Positions 43,412 through 51,437 of a stretch of 64,000 nt of DNA are shown here, in pieces. Under the pieces are notes generated by a model. It searched no databases. It was not told the origin of the DNA and saw only the letters and a program-made list of their open reading frames with translations. The stretch's first letter is position 1, and each line of letters starts with the position of its first letter. This DNA is from JBCBWG01 sp038523925. GTDB taxonomy: Bacteria; Pseudomonadota; Alphaproteobacteria; Rhizobiales; Hyphomicrobiaceae. Location of the stretch: positions 1 through 64,000 of the forward strand of contig JBCBIY010000008.1 in assembly GCA_038523925.1 (NCBI GenBank), in the 5' to 3' direction. The translations under genes were made by a program, and so were the position numbers.

Positions 43412-44267
43412 GTTTTCCGGCTGGCTGAATCGTCGGATGTTGCGACCTCCACCGTACCCTCTCCGAACCTACGATTCTTGTGTTTCGCGCATACGTTGTC
43501 GCTATGCGCGGGGGTTCGAATCCGACCCGCGGAGCCAGTTTTCGGCTGGCTGGATCGTCGGGTGTTGCGACCTCCCGGTTCCCTCTCCGAACCTACGATT
43601 CTTGTGTTTCGCGCATACGCTTACGCTATGCGCGCGGGTTCGAATCCGACCCGCGGAGCCAGTTTTCCGGCTGGTCGGATCGTCGGGTGTTGCGAGCTCC
43701 ACCGTACCCTCTCCGAACCTACGAGTCTGTCGTTTCGCGCATACGCTGACGCTTTGCGCGCGGGTTCGAATCCGACCCGCGGAGCCAGTTTTCGGCTGGC
43801 TGGATCGTCGGGTGTTGCGACCTCCACCGTACCCTCTCCGAAGCTACGATTCTTGTGTTTCGCGCATACGCTGGCGCTGTGCGCGCGGGTTCGAATCCGA
43901 CCCGCGGAGCCAATGTTCCGGCTGGCTGGATCGTCGGGTGTTGCGACCTCCACCGTACCCTCTCCGAACCTACGAGTCTGTCGTTTCGCGCATACGCTGA
44001 CGCTATGCGCGCGGGTTCGAATCCGACCCGCAGAGCCAGTTTTCCGGCTGGTCGGATCATCGGGTGTTACGACCTCCACCGTACCCTCTCCGAACCTACG
44101 AGTCTGTCGTTTCGCGCATACGCTGACGCTATGCGCGCGGGTTCGAATCCGACCCGCAGAGCCAGTTTTCCGGCTGGTCGGATCGTCTGGTGTTGCGACC
44201 TCCACCGTACCCTCTCCGAACCTACAAGTCTGTCGTTTCGCGCATGCGCTGACGCTATGCGCGCGGG
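43389..44267 (+). repeat. Seven ~125-bp tandem repeats seeded from the 3' end of tRNA-Asn
   Basis: The T-loop TTCGAAT recurs at 43389 (in the tRNA), 43515, 43639, 43765, 43890, 44016 and 44142, spaced 124-126 bp. Each downstream copy carries ATCCGACCCGCGGAGCCA, matching the tRNA end except one T-to-G change; the last two have GCAGAG for GCGGAG. The ~100-bp interval holds GTTTTCCGGCTGG, TGTTGCGACCTCC and a 7-bp hairpin GCGCATA/TATGCGC (first one 43487-43509) just before the next copy. The upstream flank of each copy lets CGCGGG pair with CCCGCG. The array breaks off in the start of what would be an eighth unit at 44267. The whole is likely transcribed with the tRNA. Confidence 0.92.
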
Positions 44268-44409
44268 TGGTTCTCTTTGCCGGCGGTCCAGTCGAACGCG
44301 ATGTGAAGGTCCTGATCAGGAAACCGCCGAACGTTCGCGGCTGCGAAAAGCATAGCCATCGGTTGCATCAACGAGATCAGCAGCACGGCAGAGCGTCCGC
44401 AGCGCGGCT

Positions 44410-44979
44410 TCAGCCGACGTTCCTTAGCGCCGTTTCGGCTGCGTGGAACAGATCGTCCGCCGTCGAGCGCGGGCCGATGAGGCGAAACGTATCGTCGGCG
44501 TCGCGGACAATCGTGATGGTCAGATGATCAATGACGGTCGTTACGCAACGCCCGGGCGCGAGTGCCTCGCCATCGACGTCGATACGGCAGAGACGGCGCA
44601 TCGCATCGACCGCACCTTCGCCGTGCAGCCGCAGACACACGAGCCCGTCAGACTGATCAACGACGCGCACGCCTTCGAGCTGTGGATTCGTAGTCAGCGG
44701 GTCATCTGGTGTGGCGCCGCCCGTCGGATCGGAGATCATCAGCCAGCGCAACGCGCCGAGGCCGAGCGCCTCTGTCCCTCGCTCATCGATCGTTGCGACA
44801 TGACCGATCGGAGGCAATGGCGATCCGCTGCCATCGGCGTCTGGTCGAGCCGAGCGCGGACAGGTTGCGATCACCAACGCCCGACCCGCTATAACCTCTA
44901 GCCGCCCGCGCGCGGTCTCGACGACACGACCGTCGAGCGGGTGCGTCTCAGCAAGAGCCGACGCCGCTGCCTCAGCCAC
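44410..44979 (-). CDS. soxG: Sarcosine oxidase subunit gamma
   Basis: 189 aa from GTG 44979, which overlaps the end of soxA by 8 bp and is preceded by GGAGG at the right spacing. A longer frame exists but would be inside soxA. Family features include LGLGALRWLMISDPTG, GVRVVDQSDGLVCLRLHGEGAVDAMRRLCRIDVD and the tail FRLIGPRSTADDLFHAAETAL. Gamma is the second tetrahydrofolate-domain-like subunit of the heterotetramer. It is the last gene of soxBDAG and lies 142 bp from the repeat array. Confidence 0.85.
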   Translation of the reverse strand: MAEAAASALAETHPLDGRVVETARGRLEVIAGRALVIATCPRSARPDADGSGSPLPPIGHVATIDERGTEALGLGALRWLMISDPTGGATPDDPLTTNPQLEGVRVVDQSDGLVCLRLHGEGAVDAMRRLCRIDVDGEALAPGRCVTTVIDHLTITIVRDADDTFRLIGPRSTADDLFHAAETALRNVG

Positions 44980-47900
44980 GCTGCTTGCCTCCGTCCGGGT
45001 CGTAGACGTACGGCGAGACGATCTCGACATCCGTGTTGCGGCCGCGAACGGCGTCGTAGGCCACAACGATCTCGCCGATGCGGTCTGCGCCACGATCAAT
45101 CAGGCCAAGGCCGATCATGTGGCCAAGCGTCGGCGAGTACGCGACTGAGGTCATGTGACCTTCATCCGTCGCGAGCGACGGCTCTGCGTCCTTCGCAATG
45201 AAGTGCGCGCCGGCGTCAATCTCTGCTTCGCGCTGGACCGGCCGGAAGCCCATCAAGCGCGGTCCCTTCGCGTCCACCAGAGCCTCGCGCTTGCTCAGCA
45301 CTTTGCCGATGCAGTCCTTCTTTGCCGACACCATCGCGCCGAGCCCGAGCATGGCAGCCGTCGTCTGACCGTTGAGTTCACCACCGGCTGCGTGCCCCTT
45401 CTCGATGCGCAACACGTTCAAAGCTTCGACGCCGTAGGGCGCAACGCCCAGATCGCAGCCGGCCTGCATCAGGCGATCCATCAGCGCCGGGCCATAGCGG
45501 CTCGGCACCACCAGCTCGTAGGCAAGCTCGCCGGAAAACGAGATGCGGAACAGTCGCGCGGGCGTCCCGCCGCAGACGTTGAGAGCACTGCAGGCCATAA
45601 ACGGGAATGCCGTGTTTGACAGATCGAACGGCGCATCGACGATCCGCTCAAGCAGCGCGCGCGACTTCGGTCCAGCAACGGCCACCTGGAACCAAGCATC
45701 CGTCACCGACTCAAAGCTCACATCGAGACCCGGCCACAGACCTTGGTGGCAGAACTCCATGTGCTCGAAGACGCGACCGGCCTGCGCAGTCGTCGTCGTG
45801 ATCAGGAAGTGGTCATCGCCAAGGCGCGCGACCGTGCCGTCGTCGAAGACGATACCGTCCTCGCGCAGCATCAGGCCGTAGCGCGTGCGTCCAACCTTCA
45901 GCGTCGACATCATGTTGGCGTAGAGGCGGTCCAGCAGCGTCGCCGCATCAGGGCCCTGCACGTCGATCTTGCCGAGCGTCGAGACATCGCAGATGCCGAC
46001 GGCCTCGCGCACGACCATGACTTCGCGATCGACGGACTGGCGCCAGTGCGTCTCGCCGGGCTGGGCGAACCACTCCGCGCGCAGCCACGCCCCGGTCTCG
46101 ACAAACGAGGCCCCATGGGCGGCGGCCCAATCGTGGCCCGGCGTGCGCCGCGTCGGTCGATAGGCCTTGCCGCGCGCGCGGCCGGCGAACGCGCCGATCG
46201 GCACCGGCGTGTAGGGCGGGCGATAGATCGTTGTGCCCGTCTCAGCGATCGACTGGCCGGCCGCTTCGGAGAGGAGCGCGAGGCCGATGAGGTTGGCGGT
46301 CTTGCCCTGGTCCGTCGCCATGCCGAGCGTTGTGTAGCGCTTGGCGTGCTCGACGGAGCGAAAGCCCTCCATGTGGGCCTGCGCAATGTCCTTTCCGGTG
46401 ACATCGTTCTGATAGTCGACCCACGCCCGGCCCTGCTTGGCGCTCGCGCCGACGTACCAATGCGGCTTGACGCCTGTGGGCTCATCATCGGCGCGGGCGG
46501 CGGCATCCGCGCCGGCGCCAAAGCCCAGCTCCTGAGCCGCAGCGGCACCGGCCGCGTGCCCGGACGTGAGCGCCGCCGCAAGGCTGAACGTCCCGTTTGC
46601 GGCACCAGCGACGGTCATCCCTTGCGGGGCATCAGCCGATGGGACGAAGGCTGCAATGTCATCGCGCCACTCAGGTTTGCCGCGCTTATGGCAGGTGAGG
46701 TGCACGCTCGGATTCCAGCCGCCTGAGACGGCAAGACAATCGGAGTAGATCTCTTCGCCGTTCGTCAGACGGATCGTCGTGAGGCCAAGCCGCCCGCGCG
46801 TGTTTGCGACCTCAGCGTCATAGATCGCGCGCACGCCCTGGACAGGCGGGGCCTGCACGGCATCACGCGGCCGCGTGTCGATGATGGCTGCGACCTCGAT
46901 GCCGCTTGCCGCAAGGTCTCGGGCTGTCCGCCACCCATCATCCGAGGTCGTAAACACGCTTGCGCAACGCCCGGGTGCGACGCCGTAGCGATTGATGTAA
47001 GCGCGGACGGCGCCGGCCATCATGATGCCCGGCCGGTCGTTGTTTGCAAACGCGATCGGACGCTCAATGGCGCCGGCTGCGAGCACCGCACGGTTGGCGT
47101 AGATCCGCCAATGGATCTGCCGCGGCTTGCGATGGTCCTGCCGAGCAGGGACTTCGACCGCGCCGTAGACGCTATGGTCAAACGCGCCGTAGACGGTGGT
47201 GCGCTGAAGGCAGGTCACGCGATCTGAGGCTGCGAGTTCGGCCGCGGTTTGCGCAGCCCACGCAGCGCCGCTGCCGCCATTGACCTCATAGGTCTCGGCG
47301 AGCAACCGCCCGCCAAAGCGCCGGTCTTCGTCCGCGATGATGACGCGCGCACCAGCTCTGGATGCGGCAAGCGCTGCGCTGAGCCCGGCCGGCCCGGCCC
47401 CGATGACCAGCAGGTCGCAGTGCAGATAGCCATGGTCGTAGCTGTCCGGATCCGGCGCGGTCGAGAGCCGGCCAAGCCCTGCCGCGCGCCGGATCAACGG
47501 CTCGTACACGCGCTCCCAAAAGCCCTTCGGCCACATGAAGGTCTTGTAGTAGAAGCCCGCGCCGATCAGTGGGGCTGCAAGATCGGTGACCGCCATGGCA
47601 TCGAACGACAGCGGGCCGACGTGGTTTTGGCTTTGCGCGACCAAACCGTCAGTGAGCGGCGTCACGGTCGCGCGCGTGTTCGGCTCGCGGTGCGTGCCGT
47701 CGCCAAGCTCCACCAACGCGTTCGGCTCCTCTGACCCGGCCGTCAGAATGCCGCGCGGGCGATGGTACTTAAACGAGCGGCCGACCAGCCGCTGACCGTT
47801 GGCAAGCAACGCCGACGCGAGCGTATCGCCTTCATAGCCTTCAAACCGGCGGCCGTTAAAGGTGAAGCCCAGCGTGCGCCCGCGGTCGACGAGACCACCG

Positions 47901-48001
47901 CCGATCCGGTGAGACTGTGCAGCGGGCCCGGCATCCGGGCGCCCGGGCCAGAGCCCATCGCGCAAAACCGGCATGCCGGGGCGGAGTGAGACATCACTCA
48001 T
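44972..48001 (-). CDS. soxA: Sarcosine oxidase subunit alpha
   Basis: 1009 aa, typical. An N-terminal ferredoxin-like region (LGFTFNGRRFEGYEGDTLASALLANG) is followed by an NAD-binding Rossmann domain (LLVIGAGPAGLSAALAASRAG near residue 198) and a C-terminal aminomethyltransferase-type folate-binding domain (SVDREVMVVREAVGICDVSTLGKIDVQGPD; YGVEALNVLRIEKGHAAGGE). The complex oxidises sarcosine to glycine, formaldehyde (captured as methylene-THF) and H2O2. Its ATG overlaps the soxD stop by 4 bp. Confidence 0.94.
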   Translation of the reverse strand: MSDVSLRPGMPVLRDGLWPGRPDAGPAAQSHRIGGGLVDRGRTLGFTFNGRRFEGYEGDTLASALLANGQRLVGRSFKYHRPRGILTAGSEEPNALVELGDGTHREPNTRATVTPLTDGLVAQSQNHVGPLSFDAMAVTDLAAPLIGAGFYYKTFMWPKGFWERVYEPLIRRAAGLGRLSTAPDPDSYDHGYLHCDLLVIGAGPAGLSAALAASRAGARVIIADEDRRFGGRLLAETYEVNGGSGAAWAAQTAAELAASDRVTCLQRTTVYGAFDHSVYGAVEVPARQDHRKPRQIHWRIYANRAVLAAGAIERPIAFANNDRPGIMMAGAVRAYINRYGVAPGRCASVFTTSDDGWRTARDLAASGIEVAAIIDTRPRDAVQAPPVQGVRAIYDAEVANTRGRLGLTTIRLTNGEEIYSDCLAVSGGWNPSVHLTCHKRGKPEWRDDIAAFVPSADAPQGMTVAGAANGTFSLAAALTSGHAAGAAAAQELGFGAGADAAARADDEPTGVKPHWYVGASAKQGRAWVDYQNDVTGKDIAQAHMEGFRSVEHAKRYTTLGMATDQGKTANLIGLALLSEAAGQSIAETGTTIYRPPYTPVPIGAFAGRARGKAYRPTRRTPGHDWAAAHGASFVETGAWLRAEWFAQPGETHWRQSVDREVMVVREAVGICDVSTLGKIDVQGPDAATLLDRLYANMMSTLKVGRTRYGLMLREDGIVFDDGTVARLGDDHFLITTTTAQAGRVFEHMEFCHQGLWPGLDVSFESVTDAWFQVAVAGPKSRALLERIVDAPFDLSNTAFPFMACSALNVCGGTPARLFRISFSGELAYELVVPSRYGPALMDRLMQAGCDLGVAPYGVEALNVLRIEKGHAAGGELNGQTTAAMLGLGAMVSAKKDCIGKVLSKREALVDAKGPRLMGFRPVQREAEIDAGAHFIAKDAEPSLATDEGHMTSVAYSPTLGHMIGLGLIDRGADRIGEIVVAYDAVRGRNTDVEIVSPYVYDPDGGKQRG

Positions 48002-48285
48002 GATCCAGCCTCCGCGGTCCGACCCGCATCGCGCGCCAGTTCGACCTCGATGATCTCGTGCGTTCGCGTATCGCGCGTCACGACCAGCAGCGACCGGTCA
48101 CCGTGCACGTGCAGCCAGAGTTCGCGATGCGGCCCGGCGAGGTTGTCGCGGAGGTAGACGTAGTCGTGGAACGCGGCGATCGCATTGGCCGCGTCTGGGG
48201 CCGGGCGCGCGAGGCGTTCGGCCGCGCCGAGATACGTGAACTCAGCCGCGTCGCGCGGCCCGAGCAGTGGATGATTGATCAGCAT
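47998..48285 (-). CDS. soxD: Sarcosine oxidase subunit delta, zinc cysteines missing
   Basis: 95 aa. Recognised by RDAAEFTYLGAAERLARP, FHDYVYLRDNLAGPHRELWLHV and the DTRTHEIIEVELA end. In characterised SoxD the zinc is held by the Cys-x-x-Cys of an IPCPYCG motif and a His-x3-Cys; here the matching parts are INHPLLG and LHVHGD, so all three Cys are absent while the His remains. Either this branch has no zinc or uses different ligands. The gene overlaps soxA by 4 bp and follows soxB by 22 bp. Confidence 0.85.
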   Translation of the reverse strand: MLINHPLLGPRDAAEFTYLGAAERLARPAPDAANAIAAFHDYVYLRDNLAGPHRELWLHVHGDRSLLVVTRDTRTHEIIEVELARDAGRTAEAGS

Positions 48286-48307
48286 GGCAGCGTTCCCCTT
48301 GCCCGCG

Positions 48308-49558
48308 TCAATGGATGCCGGGGAACGGGCCGATGCCGCTCTCGTCGATCATCGCGCCGCGCATGTAGCGGTCGAGGCGGTACGCGGTTGCAACCTCATG
48401 CGGCTCATCGCGCGCAATGAGGTGGGCGTAGCAATATCCGCTTGCAGGCGTCGCTTTGAAGCCGCCGTAGCACCAGCCGCCGTTGAAGTAGAGCCCGTCC
48501 ACATGCGTGCGGTCGATGAAGGGCGAGCCGTCCATCGACATGTCCATCAGGCCGCCCCAGATGCGCAGGACACGGGCGCGGCCGAGCAACGGAAAGATCG
48601 CCATGCCCTCCTCGGAGACCTCTTCGATGGTGTCCAGGCCGCCGCGCTGCGCATACGAGTTGTAGCCATCAATGTCGCCGCCGAAGACAAGCCCGCCTTT
48701 GTCCGACTGGCTGATGTAAAAGTGGCCCGCGCCGAACGTGACGACGCCATCGATGACCGGCTTCAGACCTTCCGAGACAAACGCCTGCAGAACGTGGCTC
48801 TCGATCGGGAGGCGGATGCCGGCCTGGCCCATCACGCGCCCGGAGGACCCTGCGACGCAGACGGCGACCTTGCCGGCTCCGATCGTGCCACGCGTCGTCT
48901 CGACACCGCGGCAGACGCCGCCTGCAATGTCGAACCCGGTGACTTCGCAGTTTTGAATGATGTCGACGCCAAGCCGATCGGCGCCGCGCGCGTATCCCCA
49001 TGCGACGGCATCGTGGCGGACGGTGCCGCCGCGCGGTTGCAAAAGGCCGCCGCGGATCGGGAAACGCGCCGTGTCGAAATCGAGAAACGGGTAGAGCTTG
49101 CGGACACCGTCGCGATCGAGCAGCACCGGGTCCGCGCCCGCGAGCGCCATGGCGTTGCCGCGCCGGGCATACGCATCGCGCTGCGCGTCGGAGTGATAGA
49201 GGTTGAGGACGCCGCGCTGCGAGACCATCGCATTGTAGTTCAGCTCCTGCTCCAGCCCCTCCCAGAGCTTGAGTGAGAACTCGTAGAACGGCTCGTTGCC
49301 GGGAAGCAGATAATTGGAGCGGATGATCGTTGTGTTGCGGCCAACGTTGCCGCCGCCGATGTAGCCCTTCTCGAGGACGGCGACGTTGCCGATGCCGTAG
49401 ACGCTTGCAAGGTAGTACGCCGTCGCAAGCCCATGCCCGCCGCCGCCAATGACGATCACGTCGTAGCGCGCCTTTGGCTCCGGCTCGCGCCACATCGGCG
49501 CCCAGCCCGTTCCGCCCTTCAGCGCTTCCGTCAGCAGCCTGAACCCGGAATACCGCAT
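48308..49558 (-). CDS. soxB: Sarcosine oxidase subunit beta
   Basis: 416 aa from ATG 49558 (MRYSGFRLLTEAL), matching the usual SoxB N-terminus; 8 codons further upstream are open but not expected. It holds the catalytic FAD (DVIVIGGGGHGLATAYYLAS) and the covalent FMN site (RGGTVRHDAVAWGYARGAD, with the linked His). The C-terminal MDGSPFIDRTHVDGLYFNGGWCYGGFKATPASG is conserved. It catalyses sarcosine oxidation and heads the soxBDAG operon. Confidence 0.94.
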   Translation of the reverse strand: MRYSGFRLLTEALKGGTGWAPMWREPEPKARYDVIVIGGGGHGLATAYYLASVYGIGNVAVLEKGYIGGGNVGRNTTIIRSNYLLPGNEPFYEFSLKLWEGLEQELNYNAMVSQRGVLNLYHSDAQRDAYARRGNAMALAGADPVLLDRDGVRKLYPFLDFDTARFPIRGGLLQPRGGTVRHDAVAWGYARGADRLGVDIIQNCEVTGFDIAGGVCRGVETTRGTIGAGKVAVCVAGSSGRVMGQAGIRLPIESHVLQAFVSEGLKPVIDGVVTFGAGHFYISQSDKGGLVFGGDIDGYNSYAQRGGLDTIEEVSEEGMAIFPLLGRARVLRIWGGLMDMSMDGSPFIDRTHVDGLYFNGGWCYGGFKATPASGYCYAHLIARDEPHEVATAYRLDRYMRGAMIDESGIGPFPGIH

Positions 49559-49685
49559 GCAGCCGATCCTCCACCACTGCATCTGACAGCAGCCGGCGCA
49601 GACGCGCTATCCCCGGAAAGACGCAAGTTTGACGCGAACCGAAGGCGGCGGCCGAACGGAGGTGCATGGTTGATGACTTGGGGCG

Positions 49686-50009
49686 TTAGATCGCTGACTT
49701 TGCCGCGAGCGCGACCAACACGCCAGCAAACATGACGGCAAACACCAGCCGGAGGATAACGCTGCCGGCGTTGACCGGGCCGCCGGTGCGATCGCCGGCG
49801 CCGCGCCCCACGGCTTGCTGATCGTCGCGCAGGACGTGCGCGCCGGAGCCGCAGCACGCGCAGCACGCGGTTTGGCCCTCCTCGTTGCACGAGAAACCGG
49901 TTCCGCAGCACGCTTGGCAACGGACAGTCCCGCGGCGCGTGTGTTGGTCCGCTTCGATAGGTCCACCTCGGTGACGTGGGCACGCTACAGCCAAACACGA
50001 ATTTTGCAT
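49686..50009 (-). CDS. Small membrane protein with two DnaJ-type CXXCXGXG motifs
   Basis: 107 aa. Two CXXCXGXG motifs, CQACCGTG and CCACCGSG, fall within about 25 residues (plus SCNEEGQTAC between them), like half of the DnaJ zinc-binding domain. A C-terminal hydrophobic helix (ILRLVFAVMFAGVLVALAA) would anchor it to the membrane, with the zinc module cytoplasmic. The start at ATG 50009 lacks a strong ribosome-binding site. The other minus-strand frame across this region gives an Arg/Ala-rich product without family features. No known family recognised. Confidence 0.6.
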   Translation of the reverse strand: MQNSCLAVACPRHRGGPIEADQHTRRGTVRCQACCGTGFSCNEEGQTACCACCGSGAHVLRDDQQAVGRGAGDRTGGPVNAGSVILRLVFAVMFAGVLVALAAKSAI

Positions 50010-50076
50010 TCTACAATACCACAGCCAACGTATGCCAACGTCGCCGCGACATGAAAGATGAATTTTATGGTCTGCA

Positions 50077-50105
50077 TTGACAGGGCGGCTAAAGTGTTGT
50101 GGATT
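50077..50105 (+). promoter_or_regulatory. Candidate sigma-70 promoter for the DUF2325 gene
   Basis: A consensus TTGACA at 50077-50082, a 17-bp spacer and a weak -10 at 50100-50105 (TGGATT), followed by the GAGGAT ribosome-binding site at 50128-50133. The -10 is poor, so the site may need an activator. Confidence 0.35.
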
Positions 50106-50137
50106 TTTACTATCCAGTTTAGCCTGCGAGGATAAGC

Positions 50138-51313
50138 ATGTGCGAGGTCAGCCCGGCCGGTGGCGATACCCCCGATGCGAACGATCGGCCGCGCAAGGGG
50201 CGGCGGCTACGTCCCTGGCAGATGCGCGGCAACGTCGCCTGCTCCGTGGTCGGCACATGCCTTAGCGACCGCGATCTGCTCGAGATCCTAAAACGGCTCC
50301 GATTGAAAACGGCAGAGAACCTGCCGTCGTTCGAGCTGCACGGATACTTCGTCGAAGCGTTGACGCAGGACTGCCCCGTCGCGCGTACGGCGCAGAAAGT
50401 GCTGGACCGGCGCCATGAAGGCATCCTGCGCCTTTTCGGCCAGACCGGCGAGCGACGCGCCCTGGAAGCGCTCTGGCGACGCGAGTTCAACGCGGGCCGC
50501 ATTCCCGGCGCTTACTGGGCGCTGCAGACGTTCGATCACATCCCGGAAAGTCTTCACGTGGAAGCGTTCGGCGAGGTCCACATGCTGAGCCACATCCTTG
50601 GGCGCGCGATCAATGTCGACATCGAACGCATCGACACGTTGCAGGCCCAGATCGCTGACCTGCAAAGTGTGATTGCGCGGCTCCGTCGCCGCCATCGCGA
50701 GGTGATCGCAGCGCGTGATGACAGGATCGCCGATCTTGAAAAACGCGCCATCGCCGCTGGCGGTGTGCCGGCCGTGTCAGCGGCTCCGAGGCCTGTGTCG
50801 CATCCGGCGCTTGAGACAGAGAAACACACGCGCGCGCTCATGAAGGCGCGAGAACGCGCCCGCGCTGCAGAAACGCAGAACGACGAGCTTGCCCGCGAGA
50901 TCACGCGCCTGCGGCGAAGCATCCAGGAGCTTGAGAGGCTCAACCGCTCCTTCGAGGACGCCGACGCAACGTGTCCGGGGGCGCTCGCATGCGAACTCAA
51001 CCTGCCGGCCGACGAGCGCCTCCGTGTGCTCTATCTCGGCGGCCGGACGGGCTCGATTGAATATCTGCGGGTGATCGCAGAGAACGCCTCAGCCGACCTG
51101 CTGCACCACGATGGCGGCCTGCAGGAAAGCTTCCACAAGATCGCGCCGATGATTGAACAGTGCCACGTGGTCTTCTGTCCCGTAGACTGCGTCAGTCATC
51201 GCGCGTGTTTGTTTGCCAAAGGCGAGTGCCGCCGTCTGCGCAAGGGTTTCGTGCCGCTGATTTCGGCCGGCCAGACCACCTTCGCCCGGGCGCTTGATGA
51301 GATCCGCCGTTAG
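50138..51313 (+). CDS. DUF2325 domain protein
   Basis: 391 aa. The C-terminal ~100 residues are DUF2325: RVLYLGGRTGSIEYLRVIAENASADLLHHDGGLQ, then QCHVVFCPVDCVSHRACLFAKGECR with several cysteines, then FVPLISAGQTTFARAL. A coiled coil of about 100 residues precedes it (residues ~165-275, IDTLQAQIADLQSVIARLRRR; ALMKARERARAAETQ). The N-terminal region is unassigned. DUF2325 proteins are often near redox or sulfur genes. ATG 50138 has a GAGGAT site. The next gene encodes a DMSP lyase, 124 bp downstream. Confidence 0.8.
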   Translation: MCEVSPAGGDTPDANDRPRKGRRLRPWQMRGNVACSVVGTCLSDRDLLEILKRLRLKTAENLPSFELHGYFVEALTQDCPVARTAQKVLDRRHEGILRLFGQTGERRALEALWRREFNAGRIPGAYWALQTFDHIPESLHVEAFGEVHMLSHILGRAINVDIERIDTLQAQIADLQSVIARLRRRHREVIAARDDRIADLEKRAIAAGGVPAVSAAPRPVSHPALETEKHTRALMKARERARAAETQNDELAREITRLRRSIQELERLNRSFEDADATCPGALACELNLPADERLRVLYLGGRTGSIEYLRVIAENASADLLHHDGGLQESFHKIAPMIEQCHVVFCPVDCVSHRACLFAKGECRRLRKGFVPLISAGQTTFARALDEIRR

Positions 51314-51437
51314 AACCCGTGGGCGCCGGCAATCGGAGCCCGCCCGCTTGGCGTGATTGGATGTCGCATTGCGCTTGTGGACCGGATCACTCGGTTGCGC
51401 GTAACCAAGGCGACGACAGACACGCAGGTTGCAGGCC

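Noticed and set aside
43412..44267. CRISPR array
   Set aside because: Repeats are ~125 bp with no 24-40 bp repeat and unique spacer pattern; whole units are near identical and begin in a tRNA.
43389..44267. Prophage or integrative-element attachment sites
   Set aside because: Integration at a tRNA 3' end leaves such duplications, but the copies are ~125 bp apart with no integrase or element genes between.
44980..45099. Longer soxG start inside soxA
   Set aside because: The GTG at 44979 has GGAGG upstream and overlaps the soxA stop by 8 bp, as in other sox operons; the extra 40 residues are Ser/Arg-rich and not homologous.
49607..49966. 119-codon minus frame between sox and DUF2325 genes
   Set aside because: Arg/Ala-rich with no motif; the frame at 49686-50009 has paired CXXCXGXG motifs and a membrane helix, so it is the better candidate.
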